Shown: positions 24,978-33,397 of the stretch, one piece after another | How the letters are laid out: each line of letters opens with the position of its first letter | Numbering within the stretch: the stretch's first letter is position 1 | NCBI GenBank assembly: GCA_025351005.1 | Contig: JANXWS010000056.1 | Coordinates: 1 to 64,000, forward strand | Direction: 5' to 3' | Source of the DNA: Pseudomonadota bacterium | GTDB taxonomy: Bacteria > Pseudomonadota > Gammaproteobacteria > Steroidobacterales > Steroidobacteraceae | Length of the DNA: 64,000 bases | The notes under the pieces: model-generated | The model's database searches: none | What the model saw: only the letters and a program-made list of their open reading frames with translations | What the model was told of the DNA's origin: nothing | Position numbers and translations under genes: made by a program

Positions 24978-27587
24978 TCACAGCCAGCGCATCAGCCCGA
25001 GCTCGTACGGGTGCGACAGGTCTTCATGGAACGGCACCACGCGCACGGTGCCGCCGAGTCGGCCGCACCACGGCGGCGTGCACTCGATCGCGAACAGGTG
25101 CGCGCCGTCGGCCGTGCGCTCGCCGGTGGCTGCGAAAAGCTCGATCGCGGCCTCGTGTCCGTCGCGAACCATCCGACCAGGTGACGCGGCGGCGAATGAG
25201 TTCAGCGGCGGCGGCTCGTGCAGGCCGTCCGGCAACTCGCGGGTCAGCAGCAGCTCGACCCGTACGTCGCCGGGCTCGAGGCCGTTCAGCTGCAGCGCGA
25301 CTCGCATCCGCACGCGGTCGCCGAAGCCGACGCGCTCCGGCCGGTCGGAGGCCGCGGCGAGCGCGACACCGGGCCACGCCGCGGTCACCCGCGCGCGCCA
25401 GGCCGCAAGCCTGGCCGCCGCCTGCGCGCCGTTGGCGGCCAGCCGCCGGCCGTGCGCCGCCGCCGGCCGGTACAGTCCCTCGACGTAGTTGCCAACCATG
25501 CGGCGCGTGTTGAATGCCGGGATCAGGGTCGCCATCGAGCGCTTGGCGCGCGCAATCCAGCGCAGCGGCAGGCCGGTCTCGGTGCGGTCGTAGTAGAGCG
25601 GCACCACCTCGTCCTGCAGCACCTCGTAGAGCGAGCGAGCGTCCTCGACGTCGCGGCGCGCGTCCTCGAAGGTCGAGGACGGGATCGCCCAGCCGTTATG
25701 GCCGTCGAAGCCCTCGGCCCACCAGCCGTCGAGGATGCTCAGGTTGAGCGTGCCGTTGATGCCGGCCTTCATGCCGCTCGTGCCGCTCGCCTCGAGCGGA
25801 AAGACGGGCGTGTTGAGCCAGACGTCGACGCCCGCGACCATCGAGCGCGCGAGACCCATGTCGTAGTCTTCGAGGAACAGCACGCGGCCGAGGAACTCCG
25901 GGCGGCCGGCCATCGCGTGCACGTCGCGGATCATCTGCCGGCCAGGCTCATCGGCCGGATGCGCCTTGCCGGCGAACACGAACACGACCGGCCGCTCCGG
26001 ATCGGCGACGATCGAGGCAAGCCACGCCGGGTCGTGGAACAGCAGCGTCGCCCGCTTGTAGGTCGCGAAGCGGCGCGCGAAGCCGATCGTCAGCACGCGC
26101 GGGTTGGCCGGATTCGCCCAGCGCGCGAGGCGCTGGAAGTGAGCGTCGCTGACCTGGTTGCGCCGGCAGCTGTGCGTCAGGCGGGTGCGCAGAAGCTTCA
26201 GCAGGCTCGACTTGGTGCTCTGCTTGACCTCCCAGAATGCCTCATCCGGCAGCGACTGGATCCGCGCCCAGTACGCCCGCTCGGTCAGCCGCCGGCGCCA
26301 CTCGGTGCCGAACTCCTGGTCGAGGACGTCCTTCCAGCGCTGGAACAGGAAGGTCGGCACGTGTACGCCGTTGGTCACGTAGCCGATCGGATTGTCGACG
26401 GGCGGCACTTCCGGCCAGGATGCGACGCAGAGCTCGGCCGAGACGCGGCCGTGGATGCGGCTGACGCCGTTCTGCCGGCGTGACAGCGTGATCGCGAGCC
26501 GCGTCATGTTGAAGTCGCCGTCGGCGCTCGGCCGGCCGAGCGCCAGGAACTCGACCGCCGCGAGGCCGAGACGCCGCACGTATGCGTCGAGGTAACGCAG
26601 CACCATGTCGGGAGCGAAGGCGTCGTGGCCCGCTGCGACCGGCGTGTGCGTCGTGAACACGATCGCCGCCGCCGCCGCCTCGCGCGCCGCGGGGTACGGC
26701 ACGCCCTGCTCGATGGCCTCGCCGATCAGCTCGAGCGGCATGAACGCCGCGTGGCCTTCGTTCATGTGCCAGACCGTGGGTGCGAGGCCGAGTGCGCGCA
26801 GCGCGCGCACGCCGCCGATGCCGAGGATCATTTCCTGTTGCAGGCGCGTCTCGCGGTCGCCGCCGTAGAGCGTGTGCGTGATCGTCCGATCGACGGCGGA
26901 GTTCTCGGCCAGGTTCGTGTCGAGCAGCACGACGTCGATGCGCCCGACCGCCGCTCGCCACAGCTGTACCAGCACGTCGCGCGCGCCGAGCCGCACGCTG
27001 ACCCGGAGGGGCCCGCCGTCTGCGCCGCGCACGAGCTCGACCGGCAGGTCATCGGGGCTGAACTCGCGGTACTCGGGCACCTGATTGCCGTCGGCATCGA
27101 GGGTCTGCGTGAAGTAGCCCTGGCCGTACAGCAGCCCGACCGCGACGAACTCGAGACCCATGTCGCTCGCGGTCTTGCAGTGGTCGCCCGCGAGTATCCC
27201 GAGCCCGCCGGAGTAATTTGGGAAACTCTCGTGGAAGCCGTACTCGGCGCAGAAATAGGCCACCAGGTCGCCGGGCTCGAGCGCGGTCTCGGGCGTCCGG
27301 TGCCGCGGTTCGTGCTGGTAGGTATCGAGGCCGCGCAGCACCCGGTGGTACTGGTCGAGAAAGGTGTCGGAGACCGCGGCACGATCGAGCGTCCCCTGGT
27401 CGACGCACCGCAGGAACAGCCTCGGATTGCCACCGACCGTGTTCCACAGCTGCTCGTCCAGAGCTTCGAACAGCCGCCGGGTCGGCCGGTGCCAACTGAA
27501 CCGCAGGTTCGTGGCGAGCTCGGGCAGCCGTTTCAGGGAGGCCGGTAGCGCCGGATTGACTTCCAGCGTGAACTTATTGCCGTTCAT
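24978..27587 (-). CDS. glgP: Alpha-glucan (glycogen/maltodextrin) phosphorylase
   Basis: 869-residue GT35 phosphorylase of the shorter TIGR02094-type branch. It begins with the DUF3417 domain (LATNLRFSWHRPTRRLFEAL) and continues through YFCAEYGFHESFPNYSGGLG and WHMNEGHAAFMPLELI. The PLP lysine is K607 in SGTSGMKAGINGT. The enzyme releases glucose-1-phosphate from alpha-glucans. As the first gene of the minus-strand unit glgP-glgC-malQ it links breakdown and resynthesis. No branching enzyme (glgB) or debranching enzyme lies in the window. Confidence 0.93.
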   Translation of the reverse strand: MNGNKFTLEVNPALPASLKRLPELATNLRFSWHRPTRRLFEALDEQLWNTVGGNPRLFLRCVDQGTLDRAAVSDTFLDQYHRVLRGLDTYQHEPRHRTPETALEPGDLVAYFCAEYGFHESFPNYSGGLGILAGDHCKTASDMGLEFVAVGLLYGQGYFTQTLDADGNQVPEYREFSPDDLPVELVRGADGGPLRVSVRLGARDVLVQLWRAAVGRIDVVLLDTNLAENSAVDRTITHTLYGGDRETRLQQEMILGIGGVRALRALGLAPTVWHMNEGHAAFMPLELIGEAIEQGVPYPAAREAAAAAIVFTTHTPVAAGHDAFAPDMVLRYLDAYVRRLGLAAVEFLALGRPSADGDFNMTRLAITLSRRQNGVSRIHGRVSAELCVASWPEVPPVDNPIGYVTNGVHVPTFLFQRWKDVLDQEFGTEWRRRLTERAYWARIQSLPDEAFWEVKQSTKSSLLKLLRTRLTHSCRRNQVSDAHFQRLARWANPANPRVLTIGFARRFATYKRATLLFHDPAWLASIVADPERPVVFVFAGKAHPADEPGRQMIRDVHAMAGRPEFLGRVLFLEDYDMGLARSMVAGVDVWLNTPVFPLEASGTSGMKAGINGTLNLSILDGWWAEGFDGHNGWAIPSSTFEDARRDVEDARSLYEVLQDEVVPLYYDRTETGLPLRWIARAKRSMATLIPAFNTRRMVGNYVEGLYRPAAAHGRRLAANGAQAAARLAAWRARVTAAWPGVALAAASDRPERVGFGDRVRMRVALQLNGLEPGDVRVELLLTRELPDGLHEPPPLNSFAAASPGRMVRDGHEAAIELFAATGERTADGAHLFAIECTPPWCGRLGGTVRVVPFHEDLSHPYELGLMRWL

Positions 27588-27745
27588 GGACTTAGGGAGG
27601 CCCGCGCGGGGAAACGACCCGGCAGTCTAGCATCCGGATCCGGCCCGGCCGGAGCGCGCGACCGCTGGCCGGCTCACTTGTACGATGGGAACACTATTAC
27701 TAATCATTTCCTAGTACTCAATTAGCTATATACTTCACCTCCAGT
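27588..27745. promoter_or_regulatory. Divergent intergenic region between glgP and the PadR gene
   Basis: 158 bases, with an AT-rich part at 27690-27735. A partial dyad (AGTA...TACT arms around 27713-27734) and a TATATA element lie just upstream of the PadR gene. PadR regulators usually bind such dyads in their own promoters, so this is a candidate operator. No clear -35 box was found. Confidence 0.35.
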
Positions 27746-28198
27746 ATGGAGACCGTGAACGACACAGACCCGGACCGCGACGACCCGGCACCGCCGGGCG
27801 ATCCGCTTGACGTCGACGGGCTCGCGCGAAAGTTCCAGAAGGAGCTGAACTCAGGGCTCATAGCGCTCGTGTTGATGACCGTGCTCGAGGGCGCGGGCGA
27901 GGACCTGTACGGCTACCAGATCGCGAAGCGCCTGCAAGGCATCGGCGACAGCGGTAGCCCGATGAAACAGGGCGCGCTCTATCCGGTGCTGCGGACGCTG
28001 TCGGCGCACGGCCTGCTCGCGAGCCGCGTCGTCCCGTCCTATGCCGGGCCGCCGCGCCGCTACTACCGCATCACCGCTGCCGGCCGCGACGTCCTCGCGC
28101 GCTGGGTGACGATCTGGAAGGCAACCCGCAACTTCGTCGATGCCGTGGCGGTGCAAGCCACCGCGGCAGCCACCCCCACCGAGAGTGAGCGCCCATGA
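27746..28198 (+). CDS. PadR family transcriptional regulator
   Basis: 150-residue protein with a PadR winged helix: IALVLMTVLEGAGEDLYGYQIAKRLQ, MKQGALYPVLRTLSAHGLLAS and PPRRYYRITAAGRDVLARWV. A short acidic N-terminal extension precedes it. PadR proteins repress neighbouring operons and respond to ligands or membrane stress. The stop overlaps the start of the membrane protein gene by 4 bases (ATGA), so the two are coupled and probably form a regulator-plus-membrane-sensor unit. Confidence 0.88.
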   Translation: METVNDTDPDRDDPAPPGDPLDVDGLARKFQKELNSGLIALVLMTVLEGAGEDLYGYQIAKRLQGIGDSGSPMKQGALYPVLRTLSAHGLLASRVVPSYAGPPRRYYRITAAGRDVLARWVTIWKATRNFVDAVAVQATAAATPTESERP

Positions 28199-29100
28199 AC
28201 CGGCCAGCCCCCCGTTCGATCGACCAGTACCTCGGCCAGCTGCGCGACACGCTGAAGGGCGAGGATCCCGCCCTCGTCCAGGATGCGCTCTACGACGCGG
28301 AGGAATACCTGCGCGCCGAGGTCGCGAGTCACGCGCCGAAGACCGAAGCCGACGTGCTCGAGCTGATCGCGAGCACCTACGGCGCCCCTGACGAGGTCGC
28401 CGAGGCCTATCGCACCACCGAGAAGACCGTCAAGGAGGCGCTGAAGCGCCCGCCCCCGCCGCCGCGCCGGACACTGCTCGGCCGCTTCTTCGGGATCTAC
28501 GCCGACAGTCGGGCCTGGACGGCGCTCTTCTATATGCTGCTCGCGCTCGTCACCGGCATCTTCTACTTCACCGTCACGGTCACCGGGCTGTCGCTGTCGG
28601 TCGGCCTCATGTTCCTGATCATCGGGGTGCCGGTGTTCCTCCTGTTCATCGGCCTGACACGCGTGCTGTCGCTGGTGGAGGGCCGCATCGTCGAGGGACT
28701 GCTCGGCGTGCGCATGCCGCGCCGGCCGCTGCGCTCGACGCAGGGACTGTCGTTCGGTGCACGCATCAAGGAGATGCTGCTCGACCGGCGCACCTGGACG
28801 ACGCTCCTCTACATGGTTCTGATGCTGCCGCTCGGCATCATCTACTTCACCGCCGCGGTCACCGGCCTCGCGCTCGGTGTCTGCGGCATCGCCGTACCCG
28901 TGGTCGCGATGCTGCACCTTCTCGGCCTCGCCCCCGGCCCGATCGAGGTCGACGGCGAAAACCTCGCCTGGCCGCTGACGTTGCCGGTCGCCCTGTTCGG
29001 CGTCGTGCTCACGACCGCCCTGATGCACGGCGTTCGCGCCCTGGGTGAACTGCACGGACGGCTTGCGCGCGCGCTGCTGTTGTCGCGGGACGGGGAATGA
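28195..29100 (+). CDS. Sensor-domain-like integral membrane protein
   Basis: 301 residues. Residues 1-90 form a soluble helical region (IDQYLGQLRDTLKGEDPALVQDALYDAEEYLR) like the N-terminal part of DUF1700/HAAS proteins that commonly pair with PadR. Two related halves follow, each with a pair of membrane helices (WTALFYMLLALVTGIFYFTV and WTTLLYMVLMLPLGIIYFTA), consistent with an internally duplicated putative-sensor domain. It probably works with the PadR protein in envelope sensing. The next gene overlaps its stop by 4 bases. Confidence 0.75.
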   Translation: MNRPAPRSIDQYLGQLRDTLKGEDPALVQDALYDAEEYLRAEVASHAPKTEADVLELIASTYGAPDEVAEAYRTTEKTVKEALKRPPPPPRRTLLGRFFGIYADSRAWTALFYMLLALVTGIFYFTVTVTGLSLSVGLMFLIIGVPVFLLFIGLTRVLSLVEGRIVEGLLGVRMPRRPLRSTQGLSFGARIKEMLLDRRTWTTLLYMVLMLPLGIIYFTAAVTGLALGVCGIAVPVVAMLHLLGLAPGPIEVDGENLAWPLTLPVALFGVVLTTALMHGVRALGELHGRLARALLLSRDGE

Positions 29101-29609
29101 GCTGCGACCAGCTGCCCGACGCCTACCTCGAGGCACGGTTGCGCGGCGCGATCGACGCCGAGCTCAGCTGGCACGCCGTCGACATGCTGTGCGAGGGCAT
29201 GGAACGGCCGGCGGGACGGGGGCTGCGGGTCGCGTTCACCGGTACGGCGAATGGCGAACGGCTGACGCTGCTGTTCGCGGCGCCCGCGCTCGCCGAGGGT
29301 GCCGCAGGCCGGGAGGTGCCAGTCAACGTCACGCTGATCCGCGAAGGCGGCGCGCTGTACGGCACGCGCGGTGCGGACAAGTGCGTCCTCGACGAGGTGC
29401 ACCAGCAGCCCTTGCCGGCGGCGAGCGGCGACCGGACCCACCGCCGCTGGAGCATCGAGGCGCGCGGCTTCTGCCTGCAGCCGGCCCGCGCCATCGGCGG
29501 CGGCCCCGATGCGATACTGCTCGCCCGTTTCGACTTCCGCGGACAGCTCGCATGGGAACTCGATCTCTCCCCGCCCTCGAACCCGGCCGCCACGCCGCCC
29601 GTCCCCTGA
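29097..29609 (+). CDS. Hypothetical protein
   Basis: 170-residue soluble protein without a signal peptide, encoded in an ATGA overlap with the membrane-protein gene. The N-terminus (CDQLPDAYLEARLRGAIDAE) and the central strand-rich region (GLRVAFTGTANGERLTLLFAAPALAEG) do not match a family I know. A conserved-looking CVLDEVHQQPL lies in the middle. It belongs to the PadR transcription unit by overlap. The function is unknown. Confidence 0.55.
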   Translation: MSCDQLPDAYLEARLRGAIDAELSWHAVDMLCEGMERPAGRGLRVAFTGTANGERLTLLFAAPALAEGAAGREVPVNVTLIREGGALYGTRGADKCVLDEVHQQPLPAASGDRTHRRWSIEARGFCLQPARAIGGGPDAILLARFDFRGQLAWELDLSPPSNPAATPPVP

Positions 29610-30097
29610 GCGGATTTCTGCCGCGGCGCTGGGCGGCGGTCGTGCTGGCCGCGGCGCTGTACGGCGCCGCCATCGCCCATGCCGACGGCCCGCCGATCGA
29701 GCCGCTCGCACGTTTTCCGACCACCGAGGTGACGGTCGACCTCGGCGGCATGTCCTATCCCTTCACGGCCTGGGTTGCTGCCACCGAGCCGCGCCGCAAC
29801 CAGGGGCTGATGTTCGTCAAGGCGCTCGCGCCGAAGCACGCCATGCTGTTCCTGTTCGACGAGCCGCGAGTCGCAGGCTTCTGGATGAAGAACACGCTGA
29901 TCCCGCTCGACCTGCTGTTCATCGCACCGGACGGCCGCATCATCCGGATCGCCGAAAACGCCAGGCCGCAGTCGACGGCGACCATCGAGTCGATGGGAGT
30001 CGTCGGCAGCGTCCTCGAGGTAGCGGGCGGCACTGCGGCCAGGCTCGGCATCCGGCCCGGGCACCGCGTCCGGCACGCGGAGTTCCGAAATCGCTGA
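29552..30097 (+). CDS. DUF192 domain-containing secreted protein
   Basis: 181 residues (start uncertain). A hydrophobic signal segment (WAAVVLAAALYGAAIAHA) is followed by a DUF192 domain: ATEPRRNQGLMFVKALAP, AMLFLFDEPRVAGFWMKNTLIPLDLLFIAPDGRI and a VLEVAGGTAARLGIRPG end. DUF192 proteins are small exported beta-barrel-like proteins of unknown biochemical role. The N-terminus overlaps the previous gene by 58 bases if the ATG at 29552 is used. A start nearer the signal peptide is possible. Confidence 0.8.
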   Translation: MGTRSLPALEPGRHAARPLSGFLPRRWAAVVLAAALYGAAIAHADGPPIEPLARFPTTEVTVDLGGMSYPFTAWVAATEPRRNQGLMFVKALAPKHAMLFLFDEPRVAGFWMKNTLIPLDLLFIAPDGRIIRIAENARPQSTATIESMGVVGSVLEVAGGTAARLGIRPGHRVRHAEFRNR

Positions 30098-30116
30098 GCA
30101 GGGCGCGGCCGCACGG

Positions 30117-30122
30117 TACAGT
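30117..30122 (+). promoter_or_regulatory. Putative -10 box upstream of small lipoprotein gene
   Basis: TACAGT lies 25 bases before the ATG. Transcription from about 30130 would give a short leader containing the GAGGGG ribosome-binding site. No strong -35 is visible. Confidence 0.35.
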
Positions 30123-30147
30123 AGCCGCGATCACCGAGGGGCGCCCC

Positions 30148-30474
30148 ATGCACGGACTGAGACCTGCCGGCTCGATCGCCGCGCTCGCGGCACTGACCGC
30201 CTGCAGCGCGCATGCTCCGCCCCGGCCGCCGCCACCACCGCCGACCGAGCTCGCCGCGACTGCGGCCAACATCGAAGCTCTGACGAAGCAGGGCTACAAG
30301 CTGGTCGACCAGGACGGCCGCAAGCTCTATTGCCGCACCGAGAACGTGCTCGGCTCGCACGTCGAGAAGCGCACGACCTGCATGACCGAGCAGCAGATCC
30401 GCGACATGGCCGCCGACACCCGCAATTCGCTCAACAACCTGCAGTTGCAGGTGCCGCCGCCGCAGGGCCACTAG
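30148..30474 (+). CDS. Small putative lipoprotein
   Basis: 108 residues with a short signal sequence ending in a lipobox-like LAALTAC, then a Pro-rich linker and a small domain (LVDQDGRKLYCRTENVLGSHVEKR, TTCMTEQQIRDMAADTRNSL). Two cysteines in the mature part could form a disulfide. I recall uncharacterised proteins of this size and motif order in Gammaproteobacteria. The envelope location is inferred from the signal. It is preceded by a GAGGGG ribosome site. Confidence 0.65.
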   Translation: MHGLRPAGSIAALAALTACSAHAPPRPPPPPPTELAATAANIEALTKQGYKLVDQDGRKLYCRTENVLGSHVEKRTTCMTEQQIRDMAADTRNSLNNLQLQVPPPQGH

Positions 30475-30565
30475 GGCCTGTTAACACTTTGAGATTTGCT
30501 TTGCGGCATGGAAATCACCGCCGCAGTTCAGTCGGATCGAGCCGTTCCTGCGCGACCGGCGAGCG

Positions 30566-31270
30566 CTATTTGTCGTACTCGTCGTGCCGACGTACCCAGA
30601 ATGGCCCACGGCCATTCTCATCCTGGCCCTTCGGTACCATGTCCAAATAGTGATAATGAAGATTGAGCGGTTCATTGCCACGTGAGTAGCATGAGTAGGT
30701 GTGGAAGATGTGGGCACGCTCATCCCTGAAAAACGCGCTGTGCCCTTCTCGCTCGCTATTCCCAGGCGACTGCTTCGCATAGTTGAAGAACGTGGTGCCC
30801 TGTGCCATGGCGTCGGCCGTGAAGGATACGTTGAAGTCAAAATTGAAATCCGTATCGCCGGATGACACCCACGGAAAGCTCCAGCCCATCCGTTGCCGAT
30901 ATGCAGCCAACTTCCTGTAAGGGGCACGGGATATCGCGACCATCGTCACGTCCCGGTGGCTCAGGTGAACGTTGATGCCGTTGAAGCCGTCCGCACGCAA
31001 GGAACAGTGAGGACACCCGGATTCACTCTTCGACGTAAACATGAAGTGATAGACGATGAGTTGACTGCGGCCGTCAAAGAAGTCCCCCAGCGTCACGTGC
31101 CCGTTCGGGCCTTCGAACACGTACGGCTTGGTGACCTCGACCCACGGCAGGCTGCGGCGCTCAGCACTCATGGCGTCCTGCATGCGCAGGAACTTCTTTT
31201 CCTTCTCCAGTAGCTTCTTGCGCGCCTTGAGCCAGTCGTCTCCCGATACGATCTTGTGTTTGATTGCCAT
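30566..31270 (-). CDS. DUF899 family thioredoxin-like protein
   Basis: 234-residue DUF899 protein. The thioredoxin-like core includes LGDFFDGRSQLIVYHFMFT, ESGCPHCSLRADGFNG (CPHC motif) and VTMVAISRAPYRKLAAYRQRMGW, ending in DMVPKGQDE. The reaction is unknown, but the CxxC-type motif suggests redox activity. Codon use and base composition are noticeably less GC-rich than in the neighbours, and both flanks carry atypical sequence, so recent acquisition is likely. It appears to be a single-gene unit. Confidence 0.88.
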   Translation of the reverse strand: MAIKHKIVSGDDWLKARKKLLEKEKKFLRMQDAMSAERRSLPWVEVTKPYVFEGPNGHVTLGDFFDGRSQLIVYHFMFTSKSESGCPHCSLRADGFNGINVHLSHRDVTMVAISRAPYRKLAAYRQRMGWSFPWVSSGDTDFNFDFNVSFTADAMAQGTTFFNYAKQSPGNSEREGHSAFFRDERAHIFHTYSCYSRGNEPLNLHYHYLDMVPKGQDENGRGPFWVRRHDEYDK

Positions 31271-31516
31271 GTCCTTCCCCCGCAGTTCCAGTACGCAACT
31301 GATGTCGTTAGCGGCGTCTGCGGTCTTCGGCGAAGCGCCAAAGGTTCATTGCAGATCCCGATGGGCGGAATCACGATTGATTGAATGTCCGCGAGTGTCT
31401 GCTCTGCGTCGGGACAACTAAGGTCGCGATCAGGCGCTCCCGGGTCGACCTAAGACTTTCAGCGGAATTGTTCGGCGCCCCTCCGGACCGTGACAGGCCC
31501 TCGCCGGCCGCGGCCG
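31271..31516. other. Atypical intergenic segment downstream of the methyltransferase gene
   Basis: 246 bases of lower GC between two minus-strand genes. A minus-strand frame reads through it from the methyltransferase end but looks non-coding. The segment shares the composition of the DUF899 gene and probably arrived with it. I found no inverted repeats matching the sequence at the other flank (30475-30565). Confidence 0.35.
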
Positions 31517-32638
31517 TCAGGGCCGGCGGGCCTCCACGAACAGCGAGTAGTAGCGATCCCCGTAGCGGGCACCGGCGACCGCGCTCACCGAGTCGACCCG
31601 CAGCGCCTCGTGGGCGCTCGCCATGAACCCGGAGCGGACCACGTCGACGAAACCTGCGTCGCCGAGCACGCGGCCGAGCGTCTCGAAGTCGTAGCCGTAC
31701 TTGTGCGCCTCGAACAGGTGCCCGGGCTCCGGGCCGGCACCCGCGTAGGCGAGGAAGTCCTCGAGGCGCGTCGCGTTCTCCGGCCACCAGCTCCAGGTCT
31801 CGCGCCGGCTGCCGAAGAAGCTGCGGTCGTTGCCGACGTAGGCGGCGACGCACTGCTCCATGTCGGGCACCACGACCCGGACGATGCCGCCGGGCGCGAG
31901 CACCCGATACAGGTCGCCCAGGAACGCACGCACGTCCATCGGGAAGAACAGGTGCTCGAGCAGGTGCGAGACGAACGCGTAGGCGACGCTGCCGTCAGCG
32001 AAGGGCAGCCCCCAGAGGACGTTCATCGCGAGCGGCGCCGGATGCACGTCAACGTTGATCCAGTCCGGCAGCAGGCCCCGGCCGCAGCCGATATGCAGGC
32101 GCAGGCCGCGCGACGCGCCGTCGACACCGAGCGTCGCGAGCTGCTCGGCGATGCTCGCATCGCGGAGCTTGGCGAGCTCCGCCCGCAGGGCGTCAACGCC
32201 CGCCAGGAGCGCGAGCAGTCGACGCTCGACGCCGATGCCCGAGCGTCGAGCGACCTCGCGCTCGGCCGAGGGTCCGAGTCCGCGCAGGTCGGCCGCGAGC
32301 TCGTAGGCGCTGCGCGCGAGCACCCGCAGGTGGCGGTGGGCCTGCCCGGTCGCGGCCTCGGTGGACGCGGCCGCCGTCGCCTCGCTTCCCGCCGCGACCA
32401 ACGAGCCGTTGTGCTCAAGCGCCTGCACGGCCTGGCTCGCGAGCGCACGATCCCCGGCACCGAGGGCTGCGAGCACGACCGCCGGGTCGGTCGGTCGCGT
32501 GAACTGGCATAGCCAGCCGGCCAGCATCGGATGAGCGACCTCGAGCGCCGGGAATGCGCTCGCCGTGGTGTGGACGATGATCGTGCCGTCGCGAAAGCGC
32601 ACCAGCGCGTCCGGGGAAAAAACAAGCTTGCCTGCCAT
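31517..32638 (-). CDS. Class I SAM-dependent methyltransferase with N-terminal accessory domain
   Basis: 373 residues. The C-terminal half is a class I methyltransferase: LRLHIGCGRGLLPDWINVDVHP (SAM-binding glycine loop and acidic residue), LPFADGSVAYAFVSHLLEHL, and VLAPGGIVRVVVPDMEQ. Residues 1-80 (LVFSPDALVRFRDGTIIVHT, then a helical stretch) look like a small winged-helix or PqqD-like module, as seen at the front of some peptide-modifying enzymes. That comparison is tentative. The substrate is unknown. The gene is divergent from the hydroxylase/sulfotransferase pair and begins the modification island. The ATG at 32638 has AGGTG upstream. Confidence 0.78.
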   Translation of the reverse strand: MAGKLVFSPDALVRFRDGTIIVHTTASAFPALEVAHPMLAGWLCQFTRPTDPAVVLAALGAGDRALASQAVQALEHNGSLVAAGSEATAAASTEAATGQAHRHLRVLARSAYELAADLRGLGPSAEREVARRSGIGVERRLLALLAGVDALRAELAKLRDASIAEQLATLGVDGASRGLRLHIGCGRGLLPDWINVDVHPAPLAMNVLWGLPFADGSVAYAFVSHLLEHLFFPMDVRAFLGDLYRVLAPGGIVRVVVPDMEQCVAAYVGNDRSFFGSRRETWSWWPENATRLEDFLAYAGAGPEPGHLFEAHKYGYDFETLGRVLGDAGFVDVVRSGFMASAHEALRVDSVSAVAGARYGDRYYSLFVEARRP

Positions 32639-32714
32639 TTGCACCTGCTGGTGAGCCGCCGCACAGCACGGCTGCCCGGCACCCCGCCCGGGCCGGGCGA
32701 CTGCGGCCCGGCTG

Positions 32715-32720
32715 TACAAT
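32715..32720 (+). promoter_or_regulatory. Putative -10 box of the hydroxylase gene (leaderless start)
   Basis: TACAAT ends 6 bases before the GTG start and no Shine-Dalgarno sequence lies between. It falls in the 88-base divergent gap shared with the methyltransferase gene. Confidence 0.45.
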
Positions 32721-32726
32721 ACCTCA

Positions 32727-33374
32727 GTGCTCGATCTCCCTGATCACGCAGCGCTCGACAAGGCGCGCCTGCTGGGCGGCTGCGTGCGCCTGCCACTCGC
32801 AGTCGACGCGGAGCGCCTCGCGGCCGAGCTGCGGGCGCTACCTTCGGCGCTGTGGGGCTCGCCCGGCGGCCGCGTCGGCGTGCACCGCGCGGCGGAGGCC
32901 GTGTTTCTGCGCGGCTTCGCCCCGGCCGAGGGCGACAAGCCGGTCGCCGATCGCGACGTGCTCGAGCGGCTACCGTATGCGCGCGCGATCATCGAGAACA
33001 TCATCCCGGCGTCGCCGCTCCGCTGCCTGCTCGCGCGCCTGCCGCCGGAAGGCGTGATCGGGGCCCACGTCGACACCGCCCCGTACTTCGCCAAGACCCT
33101 GCGACTGCACCTGCCGGTGGAGTCGAACCCGTCGGCCTTCATGCAGTGCGCGGGACTCTGGTACCGGATGGCGCCGGGGGAAGTGTGGGCGCTCAACAAC
33201 TCGACGCTGCACGGCGTCTGGAACGCCGACACCGAGCGGAGCCGCACGCACCTGATCTGCGACTTCCTGCCGAGCCCCGAGTTGCTGGCACTGATCGCCG
33301 CCGGCGAGCGCGACCTTGGCCGGCCGAGGCCCGACCTCGACCGCCGGGTCGGCGCGGCTTCCGGGCCGTACTGA
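32727..33374 (+). CDS. Aspartyl/asparaginyl beta-hydroxylase family dioxygenase (HxD type)
   Basis: 215-residue Fe(II)/2-oxoglutarate dioxygenase of the Asp/Asn beta-hydroxylase family (PF05118). The iron facial triad is visible as H114-V-D116 (GAHVDTAPYF) and H162 (NSTLHGVWN), with R173 (RSRTHLICDF) as the 2-oxoglutarate anchor. Unlike animal AspH it keeps the iron-binding Asp. The target is unknown. A sulfotransferase gene follows after 23 bases on the same strand, and the adjacent convergent gene is a fusion of these same two activities. No signal peptide is present. Confidence 0.85.
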   Translation: MLDLPDHAALDKARLLGGCVRLPLAVDAERLAAELRALPSALWGSPGGRVGVHRAAEAVFLRGFAPAEGDKPVADRDVLERLPYARAIIENIIPASPLRCLLARLPPEGVIGAHVDTAPYFAKTLRLHLPVESNPSAFMQCAGLWYRMAPGEVWALNNSTLHGVWNADTERSRTHLICDFLPSPELLALIAAGERDLGRPRPDLDRRVGAASGPY

Positions 33375-33397
33375 CCGCCCGGCCCGCGTCGCCCGCC

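Noticed and set aside
30475-30565. Possible insertion-sequence end (ggcctgttaacacttt)
   Set aside because: It resembles ends I associate with some IS5-type elements, but I found no matching inverted copy or transposase nearby.
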